A DNA stretch of 64,000 nt from Sphingomonas sp. IC-11 (lineage in GTDB: Bacteria; Pseudomonadota; Alphaproteobacteria; Sphingomonadales; Sphingomonadaceae): the NCBI RefSeq assembly GCF_021043365.1, contig NZ_JAJNDU010000006.1, forward strand, positions 1 to 64,000, in the 5' to 3' direction. This document shows positions 51,680 to 59,886 of this stretch, one piece after another (the stretch's first letter is position 1; every line of letters begins with the position of its first letter). The translations under genes and the position numbers were made by a program. The notes under the pieces were generated by a model, which saw only the letters and a program-made list of their open reading frames with translations, searched no databases and was not told the DNA's origin.

Positions 51680-52648
51680 TCAGCTCGTCGCGGTTGACTT
51701 GATCGTGCCGTTCACCCCAGCGGTGAAGAAGCCGCCGCTCGTCGCCGTGCCACTGTTCAGATAAAGGACGTTGAGCACCTGCTGCGGCGTACGGCTGATT
51801 GCCAGGCCGTTGGCGTTCAGCGGCGCGACATTGGCAATCGCCGCGCCGGAGGCCGAGGCACTCGGCCGGACGCCCTGATCCAGGTCGGCAGCGGCGCCGT
51901 CCAGCGTGTCGCGCGCGTTGGAAATTGCCTCGCTGGCATCGATCAGTGACGGGGTGCTCAAGCCGCGGCGGTACAACAGGCCACGGATCGCGGCGGCATG
52001 ATGCGCCTCCACGGCGAGCATGCCACCGACCGCTTCTTGATAGGCGCGGGTCGTGATCAGGCCCATGATGCCGCCATAGGCCGTGACGCTCACATCCTTT
52101 ACCATGAACGCCGCGAGCAGGAAATTCTCCTCGCTCGCATACGGATCGAACGCTTGCCCTGCACCGACCAGCCCGGCCGCACGCGCCAAGCCGCTGAACG
52201 CGCTGGTGGGTGTCGATCCCAGATCGATCGCTGGCTGCGCGACGGCGTAAGCGGTGGTCAACGAGGATCGCAGGAATCGGACATGGGCAAGCGCGTCGGC
52301 CGCCATCTCCTTGGCGATAGAGCCGAACACCGCATCGGTGAAGGAAACGGCGCGTGCGCCACTGGCCGCACCTGCTGTCCCGCTGCCCGAAATGTCTGCC
52401 GTCGCCAGAGCGGCTCCACCGGTCGCAACCGCAAAGAAGTTCGCCTGCAGATATTCGATGTTCAGGACGAAGTTCAGCACGTCGACTTCGCTGGCGATCG
52501 TCTGTGCCGCGGCCGGCTGTGTCGTCAGCGCCAGGGCGCCCGCTCCAACCGCCGCCGCCCCGAATGCGGTGGCAAAGAAGGCGCGTCGATCGGCGCGCTG
52601 CGGGCCGCGCGCCTCCGGCGTCTCGATCAACGTTTCCGTCTGCGACAT
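51680..52648 (-). CDS. Tat-exported ferritin-like protein (paralogue)
   Basis: A 322-residue paralogue of the neighbouring gene with the same order of segments. These are the Tat motif DRRAFFATAFG with an AQT cleavage region, FVLNIEYLQANFFAVATGGA, EMAADALAHVRFLRS, DPYASEENFLLAAFMVKDVS and VEAHHAAAIRGLLY. Both end with a similar tail (FFTAGVNGTIKSTAT). Its Glu/His pattern suggests a ferritin-like di-iron centre. Unlike its partner it lacks a lipobox. The pair is likely one transcript; the function is unknown. Confidence 0.82.
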   Translation of the reverse strand: MSQTETLIETPEARGPQRADRRAFFATAFGAAAVGAGALALTTQPAAAQTIASEVDVLNFVLNIEYLQANFFAVATGGAALATADISGSGTAGAASGARAVSFTDAVFGSIAKEMAADALAHVRFLRSSLTTAYAVAQPAIDLGSTPTSAFSGLARAAGLVGAGQAFDPYASEENFLLAAFMVKDVSVTAYGGIMGLITTRAYQEAVGGMLAVEAHHAAAIRGLLYRRGLSTPSLIDASEAISNARDTLDGAAADLDQGVRPSASASGAAIANVAPLNANGLAISRTPQQVLNVLYLNSGTATSGGFFTAGVNGTIKSTATS

Positions 52649-52801
52649 CGCGGCTTCCTTCTTTCTCTAACGCGCACCGGGCGGCATGCCCCCGGGCCCG
52701 TGCGTAACTCGTTTCGCTGTCGGTTTCCTGAACGGATCGACAGGAACGCGCTAGCGCGAAAGTGCGCCCAAGGAAATGTCAGGAAGAGAACGCACCTCAG
52801 C

Positions 52802-53485
52802 TCAGGCGTCCGCCCAGCGCCGCAGGAGATTGTGATAAACGCCGGTCAGCTGAATCACGGCGGGATCGCCCTGCCCCCGCTCCGCGGCAACCGACTGAAT
52901 GCTGCGGTCAAGTTCAAAGAGGATGCGGCGATCGGCGTCGGCGCGCACCATGGATTGCAGCCAGAAGAAGGAAGCCACACGCGTGCCGCGCGTGACCGGC
53001 GTCACGCGATGCAGGCTGGAGGAGGGGTACACTACTGCATGTCCCGCCGGCAGCTTCACCTGCTGCTCCCCGAACAGATCCTCGATTACCAGCTCGCCGC
53101 CGTCATAGCTGGCGGGATCCGCCAGGAAGAGCGTGCAGGAAATGTCCGAGCGGATGCGAAAATCGGTGCCACGCTGGATGCGGATGGCATTATCGACATG
53201 CGTGCCGAATGTCTGGCCCTCGCCGTACCGGTTGAACAAGGGCGGAAACACCTTCAACGGCAACGTCGCCGCGAAAAAGAGTGGCGACCGGCCGAGCGCG
53301 TCCAGCACGATCCTCCCGGCTTCACGGGCAGCGCCTCCTTCTTCCGGCAGTTGCTCGTTGCGCTTGGCAAGGGCCGATTGGTGGCCGGAAGTGACATTGC
53401 CGTCGACCCATTCAGCGGCGTCGATGATCCGGCGCACTTGGCCGAGCTCATCGGCATCGAGAACATCCGGGATGGCGATCAGCAT
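52802..53485 (-). CDS. PiuC-like Fe(II)/2-oxoglutarate dioxygenase (PKHD-type hydroxylase)
   Basis: A 227-residue dioxygenase. The iron triad is visible in [10 protein letters not shown] (HxD) and [16 protein letters not shown] (distal His and the 2-oxoglutarate Arg). [20 protein letters not shown] and [20 protein letters not shown] are typical of the PKHD/PiuC (YbiX) family, which is linked to iron-uptake TonB receptors. The start [13 protein letters not shown] follows GGAAGAG. A neighbouring ferritin-like pair would fit iron metabolism. Confidence 0.88.
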   Translation of the reverse strand: MLIAIPDVLDADELGQVRRIIDAAEWVDGNVTSGHQSALAKRNEQLPEEGGAAREAGRIVLDALGRSPLFFAATLPLKVFPPLFNRYGEGQTFGTHVDNAIRIQRGTDFRIRSDISCTLFLADPASYDGGELVIEDLFGEQQVKLPAGHAVVYPSSSLHRVTPVTRGTRVASFFWLQSMVRADADRRILFELDRSIQSVAAERGQGDPAVIQLTGVYHNLLRRWADA

Positions 53486-53659
53486 GAACGGCTCTTCCGA
53501 CAAGGTGATGGCGCCCGTCTCGCCCGCGGCCGCCGACTCGCCCGGCCCTCCGGAAGGCGGCACGCACGCCGGAACGAACGAGCAATGCCGGGCACCTGCG
53601 ACCGGTGCCAGCGCTGCTAACGGGCTTGAACGCCCGATGGCCCGCGAACTGCCGTCATG

Positions 53660-53944
53660 TCAATCTTGTTGCGATTGATTATCATCTAACCGCCGAATGC
53701 TGTCGTCGAGCAGCCAGGTTCGCAGGGCACTGGCGAGATTGGGAGGATCGGGCACGACGATGCGCACGGCGTCTATTTCGGCGACCAGAGCAGACAGCGG
53801 GAGTTGGTGCACAACCGCCGCCTGCTCCAATGCCTTCCAGAACAATGGTTCCAGGCTGATCGAGGTCGGGTGCCCGGCGATGGTGATCGACCGCTTGACG
53901 GGCCCAGTGAACCCGCCGCGCGGAGGACGTATGTCACTCCTCAT
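53660..53944 (-). CDS. Ribbon-helix-helix domain protein
   Basis: A 94-residue protein. VKRSITIAGHPTSISLEPLFWKALEQAA is a beta-strand plus two helices, as in RHH_4-type transcription factors, followed by NLASALRTWLLD. It probably dimerises and binds DNA, but no target is seen. The start is uncertain (ATG 53944 has a weak site; an internal Val is possible). Confidence 0.75.
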   Translation of the reverse strand: MRSDIRPPRGGFTGPVKRSITIAGHPTSISLEPLFWKALEQAAVVHQLPLSALVAEIDAVRIVVPDPPNLASALRTWLLDDSIRRLDDNQSQQD

Positions 53945-54076
53945 CGCGACGAACCCTGCTCGGCAATCCCGTAGCTGGGGCGCCGGAGCGTTCCTTTGCC
54001 GATAGCGCGATGAACCCTTCGCTTCATGAAGGAAGGTCTTACGTGCGTAGGGGCATCGCGCAACCCGGCTGCGGGG

Positions 54077-54349
54077 CTACTCCAGATCCGATTCGCTCAC
54101 CACGATCGGGTTCGCGTCGGAATTGCGGCCGAGCGCCGACAGCGCCGCCTCGGCCACTTGGTCAATGAAGCGGTTGAACATGTCCACTGCGTCTCCATCC
54201 GGACGATCGCCGCTCAACGCCTCCAGCAGATCATATTGAACCGCGAATTCGTAATCGTCCCCGTCGACCTCGCCAGTGAACTCCACGAGCTCGGCATCGA
54301 TGTTGTCGAGGACGGAACTGGTGTCGATTTCCAATTGGCCGTCTGCCAT
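54077..54349 (-). CDS. DUF1488-like small protein
   Basis: A 90-residue acidic protein: beta-strands in EFTGEVDGDDYEFAVQYDLLE, then a helix NRFIDQVAEAALSALGRN and a strand PIVVSESDLE. This order matches the DUF1488 pattern. Function unknown. It follows the 89-residue protein by 37 bases and may share its transcript. Confidence 0.65.
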   Translation of the reverse strand: MADGQLEIDTSSVLDNIDAELVEFTGEVDGDDYEFAVQYDLLEALSGDRPDGDAVDMFNRFIDQVAEAALSALGRNSDANPIVVSESDLE

Positions 54350-54386
54350 CAGTTACTTCCTTCTACTTTGGTGCGTGGCCGGCGGC

Positions 54387-54656
54387 TCAGGCCGGCAGGC
54401 GTTGTGCGAGATCGCCGATAGCTTCGCCGACGAACCTGTCGAGTGGCATGGCGCCGTCCAGGTGCACGGGCCGTTCGAGGGTCAGTACCGCGTCGCTCTT
54501 CATCGCATCGTCCAGATCCTGCCAGGCGCGCACGGCCGCCTCCAGGTTTGTCACCTCGGGAACCGCTTCGCCTGCGCGGGTCACGTCTTCGAGCGAAGCG
54601 CTCATCTTCCAGTCGATCGAGGGGTCGAGTGCATCGCCCCAGGTGGCTTCCGCCAT
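54387..54656 (-). CDS. Small hypothetical protein
   Basis: An 89-residue acidic protein starting MAEATWGDALDPSIDWKMSA and ending LDRFVGEAIGDLAQRLPA. It is mostly helical, with AVRAWQDLDDAMKSDAVL in the middle. No signal or membrane span. GGGAG stands ahead of the ATG at 54656, which decided the start against a longer frame. No family recognised. Confidence 0.6.
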   Translation of the reverse strand: MAEATWGDALDPSIDWKMSASLEDVTRAGEAVPEVTNLEAAVRAWQDLDDAMKSDAVLTLERPVHLDGAMPLDRFVGEAIGDLAQRLPA

Positions 54657-54818
54657 GCTGCGTCTCCCGCGCGGTTCCGTTACTGCCCCCAATCGCCGGA
54701 ACCCACGCGAGGGTTCCGCAACGGGGATGATTGCGCTGCCGGTGCCCCTGGCGCTGGTCGCCGGCCGTGCCATGCACTACGGGCGGGTCAACAAGGCGAC
54801 GCGCGGAGGGGATTGTTG

Positions 54819-56870
54819 ATGACGCGGCATCTTCCATGGATTGCGCTGGCGATGGTCGGCGCGGGAAGCCTGGGCGTGGTCGCGACCGTGCGCGGCGAGC
54901 CGGTCAACGCCCTGTGGATCGTGGCAGCAGCCGTGTCGGTCTATCTTGTGGCCTATCGTTATTATGCCCTGTTCATTGCGCGCGCGGTGGTCGGTATCAA
55001 CCCATCCCGCCCAACGCCGGCGGTTCGCCGCGCTGATGGCCTTGACTATGTCGCGACCGACCGGCGCGTCCTGTTCGGTCATCACTTTGCGGCGATTGCC
55101 GGTGCTGGCCCGCTGGTGGGACCAGTGCTCGCGGCGCAGATGGGCTATCTGCCGGGAACGCTGTGGATTCTGGCAGGCGTGGTGCTCGCCGGCGCGGTGC
55201 AGGATTTCATGATCCTGTTCATTTCCATGCGTCGCGATGGCAAGTCGCTGGGCGAGCTCGTCCGCATGGAAATGGGCGCGATCCCGGGCACAATCGCGCT
55301 GATCGGCGCCTTCATGATCATGGTGATCATCCTGGCGGTGCTCGCCTTGATCGTGGTGCGTGCGCTTGCGGAAAGCCCCTGGGGGCTGTTCACTGTCATC
55401 GCCACCGTCCCGCTGGCGATGGTGATGGGCGCCTACACTCGCTGGATCCGTCCCGGTGCGATCGGCGAGGTGTCGATCATCGGCTTTATCGGCCTGATCG
55501 CTGCGATCATCTTTGGCCAGTCGGTGGCGGAAAGCCCGGTCTGGGGGCCGATCTTCACGCTGACGCCGGTACAGCTTTGCTTCGGCCTGATCGCTTATGG
55601 CGCCATCGCGTCGCTGCTGCCGGTCTGGCTGCTGCTGGCGCCACGCGACTATCTGTCGACCTTCCTCAAGATCGGGGCGATTGCGGCGCTGGCGATCGGC
55701 ATCGTCGTGCTGGCTCCGCCGCTGAAGATGCCGGCCCTGACAGAGTTTGCCTTCACTGGCACCGGACCTGTGTGGGCTGGGCCGCTGTTCCCGTTCCTGT
55801 TCATCACCATCGCGTGCGGGGCCGTGTCAGGGTTCCACGCCCTGATCTCCAGCGGCACCACGCCCAAACTCATCGCCAGCGAGAGTGATGCGCCGTTCAT
55901 CGGTTACGGGGCGATGCTGATGGAAAGCGCCGTCGCGATCATGGCGCTGATCGCGGCATCGATCCTCGATCCCGGCATCTATTTCGCCATGAACGCACCC
56001 ACCGCGATCACCGGCGGCGATCCCGTGACAGCCGCTGCCGCCGTCACCGCCATGGGTTTCCCCGTGTCCCCCGAGACTTTGGCCACCACCGCGCGCGAAG
56101 TGGGCGAGGCGACGATCGTCAGCCGCGCCGGCGGCGCGCCAACCCTGGCGGTGGCGATGGCGGAAATCTTCAGCAACGTGCTGGGCGGTCCTGGCATGAA
56201 GGCCTTCTGGTACCATTTCGCGATCCTGTTCGAGGCACTGTTCATCCTGACGGCGGTGGACGCGGGCACCCGCTCTGGCCGTTTCATGCTTCAGGATCTG
56301 CTGGGCCTCGCCGCTCCCCGGTTCAAGGACACCTCCAGCTTCGTTCCGGGCCTGATTGCCACCATGCTATGCGTCGGCGCGTGGGGGTTCTTCCTCTACC
56401 AGGGGGTCACCGATCCGCTCGGGGGTGTGAACACGCTGTGGCCGCTGTTCGGCATTTCCAACCAGATGCTGGCGGCCGTGGCGCTGATGCTCGCAACCGT
56501 GGTGCTGATGCGCATGAAGCGGGAGCGTTTCGCCTGGGTCACGATCATCCCGGCGGGCTGGCTGGTTCTGTGCACTGGCACCGCTGGCCTGATGAAGCTT
56601 TTCCATCCCGATCCGAAGATCGGCTTCCTCGCCCATGCCGAGGTCTTCTCCAGCGCCATCGCGCGCGGCGAAGTGCTGAAGCCCGCCGCCTCCATGGCGG
56701 AGATGAGCCGTATCGTCTTCAACGATCGGATCGATGCCGCCCTATGCGCCATCTTCCTGGCGGTGGTGGCAGCCATCCTGATCTACACGGTGCGCACGTG
56801 CCTTGCCGCGCGTCGGCTGGATCGCCCCAGCGTGCGGGAGATCCCGCCCACGCTTGAGGTGGCGCGATGA
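54819..56870 (+). CDS. cstA: Carbon starvation protein CstA (peptide/pyruvate transporter)
   Basis: A 683-residue inner-membrane transporter with about 16-18 hydrophobic segments. The family motifs VGINPSRPTPAVRRADGLDY, FGHHFAAIAGAGPLVGPVLA and FLFITIACGAVSGFHALISS are clear. CstA takes up peptides or pyruvate during carbon limitation. GGAGGGGATTG stands ahead of ATG 54819. The small gene ybdD overlaps its stop, a linkage known from E. coli cstA-ybdD. Confidence 0.95.
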   Translation: MTRHLPWIALAMVGAGSLGVVATVRGEPVNALWIVAAAVSVYLVAYRYYALFIARAVVGINPSRPTPAVRRADGLDYVATDRRVLFGHHFAAIAGAGPLVGPVLAAQMGYLPGTLWILAGVVLAGAVQDFMILFISMRRDGKSLGELVRMEMGAIPGTIALIGAFMIMVIILAVLALIVVRALAESPWGLFTVIATVPLAMVMGAYTRWIRPGAIGEVSIIGFIGLIAAIIFGQSVAESPVWGPIFTLTPVQLCFGLIAYGAIASLLPVWLLLAPRDYLSTFLKIGAIAALAIGIVVLAPPLKMPALTEFAFTGTGPVWAGPLFPFLFITIACGAVSGFHALISSGTTPKLIASESDAPFIGYGAMLMESAVAIMALIAASILDPGIYFAMNAPTAITGGDPVTAAAAVTAMGFPVSPETLATTAREVGEATIVSRAGGAPTLAVAMAEIFSNVLGGPGMKAFWYHFAILFEALFILTAVDAGTRSGRFMLQDLLGLAAPRFKDTSSFVPGLIATMLCVGAWGFFLYQGVTDPLGGVNTLWPLFGISNQMLAAVALMLATVVLMRMKRERFAWVTIIPAGWLVLCTGTAGLMKLFHPDPKIGFLAHAEVFSSAIARGEVLKPAASMAEMSRIVFNDRIDAALCAIFLAVVAAILIYTVRTCLAARRLDRPSVREIPPTLEVAR

Positions 56871-57046
56871 GCATCTTCGGACGTCTGGCGCAAACCGCCC
56901 GGCTGATGGTCGGCTTGCCGGACTATGATGCCTATTGCCGGCACATGGCGGATCGGCACCCGGGCGCCACGCCGATGACCCGCGCCGAATTCTTCCGCGA
57001 TCGCCAACAGGCGCGCTACGGCAACGGCGGGGGTCGCTGCTGCTGA
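56867..57046 (+). CDS. YbdD/YjiX family small protein
   Basis: A 59-residue protein whose ATG overlaps the cstA stop by four bases. The sequence MSIFGRLAQTARLMVGLPDY continues DAYCRHMADRHPGA, then MTRAEFFRDRQQARYGNGGG and RCC, the conserved layout of YbdD/YjiX proteins (Y-x-x-Y/H near the start, RY-G and terminal Arg-Cys-Cys). The family accompanies and is needed by CstA-type carriers. Easy to miss because it is short. Confidence 0.9.
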   Translation: MSIFGRLAQTARLMVGLPDYDAYCRHMADRHPGATPMTRAEFFRDRQQARYGNGGGRCC

Positions 57047-57122
57047 CCGTCCGACGATCATAACCGTCATGCCCATCACGCCGGAATGACCCGGGCATGA
57101 TGGGCTATAACAGCAACCCGCG

Positions 57123-58676
57123 TTACAGGTCGGGATACCGTTCCATGATCGCGCTGGTCACGCCGTTGGTCCAGCCAAAGCCATCCTGTGTCGGATATTC
57201 TCCGCCGCCGCCCGGCTTGCGCTCCTCCACGTCATACTTTTCCAGCATCTTGCCCGTCTCGGCATAAGCGGTCGACACCGTGTCCAGCCACCGCTTCGCA
57301 ATGTCGCGGGCCAGTTCGGCCTGCCCGCTACGCTCCAGGCCAGCGATCGCTACCCATTGCAGCGGCGCCCAGCCGTTAGGGGAATCCCATTGCTGGCCGG
57401 TACGGATCGGCGTGGTGCGCAGCCCTCCACTCGCCAGCAGGTCACGCCGCACGCTCTTCGCCACGGCGGCCGCCTGCTGCGGCGATGCTGCGCCGGCAAA
57501 GAGCGGATAGAGCATAGCGGCGGACACGCGCGGTGTCGGCTTGCGCGTAATCCGATCCCAATCGGCGTAGCGCCCTTCCTTGGCCACCCAGAAGTAGCGG
57601 TTCAGCGCCGCGCGCCGCTTGTTCGCCATCGCGGTGAACGACGCTGCGCCCGCCTGGTCGCCGGCAGCGGCGCTGCGCTTGGCAATCGCCTCCTCCATCA
57701 TCAGCATCAGGCTGTTGAGATCCACCGGCACAATGTCCGTGGTCCGGATCGAGGCAAGCCGCTGCGGGTCGGACAGCCAGCGGCTGCTATAATCCCAGCC
57801 GCTTTCGGCGCCCGCGCGCAAGTGGCGATACAGTTCTTCGGCCGGGCGGCTCGGGTCTTCCTTGGCGGTGATCACGTCCTCGGCGAAGGATTCATCGCGC
57901 GGCAGCGGTCGATCATCCCAGTAGCGGTTCAGAAGTGTCCCGTCCGGCATCCGCACGACTCGGCCGCAGGCGCCGCTCGCGTCCAGGCAGTCGGCGCCCT
58001 GCATCCAATAGGCATGTTCTTTCTTCAACGCCGCCAGCCGCTTGGCCGCGATCGCCGGGTCGGTGTTCTTCGAGACGTCCAGCATCAGCGCATAGAACGG
58101 CGGTTGTGACCGGCCCAGATAATAGGTGCGCATGCCGTTCGGGATGTGCCCGTACCGCTCGATCGTGTCGGTGAAATTGGCGAGCATCGATTCGACGAGC
58201 GGCTGCTGCCCATCCACCTCCAGGCCCAGCATCGTGAAATAGCTGTCCCAGTAATACATCTCGCGGAACCGGCCCCCCGGCACCACGTACGGCTGTGGCA
58301 TCGGCAGCAACGATGACCCTGCCACGGCCTCGTCCGGCTGGCGCACCAGCATGGGCCAGAGATTGCGGATATGCCGCCGGAGGTCCGTTGCGCCGCGATC
58401 ATTGACACCTGGGACAGAGAAGTTCGCGAGAACAAAAGTGCGCAGCGCCTCCGGCGTTGCCGGCCGCTCACGCTGGTAATCCGCCATGATCGCCTGCGGA
58501 TCGCGCTTCGGCACCGCATCGACGAACGTCTTGCCGTCCGGGAAAAGACGCCCCGTCTGCACGGCGCTGAACAAATCACCATAGAGCGCCGCCGGCGATT
58601 GCTGCGCGCCGATCGGCTCCGCAACCAGCGCGCATACGGCCAGCGATGTTCCAACCAGCGATTGCCAAAGCTTCAT
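57123..58676 (-). CDS. treA: Periplasmic trehalase (GH37)
   Basis: A 517-residue trehalase. Signal peptide: MKLWQSLVGTSLAVCALVAE. Family signatures PGGRFREMYYWDSYFTMLGL and QWDSPNGWAPLQW are exact for GH37; catalytic acid/base residues lie in the (alpha/alpha)6 barrel (DYSSRW and YDVEERKPGGGGEYP near the end). It splits trehalose to two glucose in the periplasm. It starts two bases after the stop of the upstream esterase gene, so they form an operon. Confidence 0.93.
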   Translation of the reverse strand: MKLWQSLVGTSLAVCALVAEPIGAQQSPAALYGDLFSAVQTGRLFPDGKTFVDAVPKRDPQAIMADYQRERPATPEALRTFVLANFSVPGVNDRGATDLRRHIRNLWPMLVRQPDEAVAGSSLLPMPQPYVVPGGRFREMYYWDSYFTMLGLEVDGQQPLVESMLANFTDTIERYGHIPNGMRTYYLGRSQPPFYALMLDVSKNTDPAIAAKRLAALKKEHAYWMQGADCLDASGACGRVVRMPDGTLLNRYWDDRPLPRDESFAEDVITAKEDPSRPAEELYRHLRAGAESGWDYSSRWLSDPQRLASIRTTDIVPVDLNSLMLMMEEAIAKRSAAAGDQAGAASFTAMANKRRAALNRYFWVAKEGRYADWDRITRKPTPRVSAAMLYPLFAGAASPQQAAAVAKSVRRDLLASGGLRTTPIRTGQQWDSPNGWAPLQWVAIAGLERSGQAELARDIAKRWLDTVSTAYAETGKMLEKYDVEERKPGGGGEYPTQDGFGWTNGVTSAIMERYPDL

Positions 58677-58678
58677 CG

Positions 58679-59734
58679 TTACTTACCCTTATTCGCCGGA
58701 GCCGCAGCCCCGGTCCCCAGATGCCGATCGAAAAAGGCCGAAACAAGCCGGAAAGCCTCTGACGATTCTGGCATGTCCGGCCACACGAAAAAGGCATGGC
58801 CGAGGCCATCGAAGATCTGGAGTTCGCTTTTGACCCCCAGCGCGGACAGGCGACGGTGCTGCCACGTCAGGACGCTGGCAGCGAAGTCGCGGCTTCCGGC
58901 AAGCTGCAACGTCGGCGGAAATGTTCGCATCACCTCGTCCGAGCGAAGCGGATAGGCGAGCGGATCGGACGCCGGCACGCCGGTCATGTAGACGCTGGGC
59001 AGGTCGGCCGGCAGCGCGCCCTGCCGCATCGGCTTGCCCGCGGTCAACGGATCGGAAAGGTACGCGCTATCGCCGGCATAGGGGCTGCCGGTACCGCAAA
59101 AGGTTCCAATGGCGCCCGGCCGCGGCAGGCCATTGCGCTGAAACCAGGCGACTGACTGGGCGGTGATGATCCCACCCGCAGAGCAACCATAGATGCCGAT
59201 ATTCTGCGGACGAAAGCGCTTGAGCAATTCGCGATAAACCGCAGCCACATCCTGCGAAGCGGCGGGATAGCGGTGCTCGGGCGCCAGGCGATAATCGACG
59301 GTCACCACGGTAATGCCCATGGTTGCCGCGATCGGGATCGCTTCGACCAGCGCCCCGCTGCCGCTTCCCCACATGAAGGCGCCGCCATGCACGTTGATCA
59401 GCACGCGTTCCGCATTGCGGGCGGCTGGGCCATTGGCCGGCGTGACCACGTCCACCATCACGCCGGCCATACGCTCACGACGCTCAACCGTGCGGAAATG
59501 GCGCCGCATTTCCGCGAGACGATCGTCATTGTAGCGCCCCCAAAAGGCGCGCGCCGCAGCAATGTCGTTGCCGAAGTCGGGGGGGCGGATCGCCTGCTGC
59601 TGCACGATTACGCGCTTTGCCTCATCGCTCAGCAACGTCGATGGCGGCAGCGTCATTGCCGGCACGTTCACCGTCTGCGCCGCCACCGGCGCCGCCAGCA
59701 TCAGCGCCGTCATCACCAAGCCTGCCTTCACCAC
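58679..59734 (-). CDS. Exported alpha/beta hydrolase (HSL/esterase-like)
   Basis: A 351-residue secreted esterase-like protein. Signal peptide MVKAGLVMTALMLAAPVAAQ (GTG start, with AGGAGG before it). The oxyanion-hole motif INVHGGAFMWGSG, nucleophile GIYGCSAGGIITA and the C-terminal HAFFVW with catalytic His give an HSL-type fold. Divergent from the TonB receptor and coupled to the trehalase; it may deacylate imported sugars. Confidence 0.85.
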   Translation of the reverse strand: MVKAGLVMTALMLAAPVAAQTVNVPAMTLPPSTLLSDEAKRVIVQQQAIRPPDFGNDIAAARAFWGRYNDDRLAEMRRHFRTVERRERMAGVMVDVVTPANGPAARNAERVLINVHGGAFMWGSGSGALVEAIPIAATMGITVVTVDYRLAPEHRYPAASQDVAAVYRELLKRFRPQNIGIYGCSAGGIITAQSVAWFQRNGLPRPGAIGTFCGTGSPYAGDSAYLSDPLTAGKPMRQGALPADLPSVYMTGVPASDPLAYPLRSDEVMRTFPPTLQLAGSRDFAASVLTWQHRRLSALGVKSELQIFDGLGHAFFVWPDMPESSEAFRLVSAFFDRHLGTGAAAPANKGK

Positions 59735-59886
59735 TGCCTCCTCGTGAACTGTTGCAGAAAGGCTGCACTATATGCGGGATTGCGCAACACCCCTTTTGCA
59801 CGCCTCGACGGGAACAAGCCCCGTTCCTATCTCGCGCGCATCAGGCCGCTACCGGGAGGAGCGGCCGAAGCAAAAGGGTAAAGATC

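Noticed and set aside
51998..53620. 540-codon plus-strand frame opposite the second ferritin-like gene and the PiuC-like gene
   Set aside because: Arg/His-rich shadow of two clearly recognised minus-strand genes.
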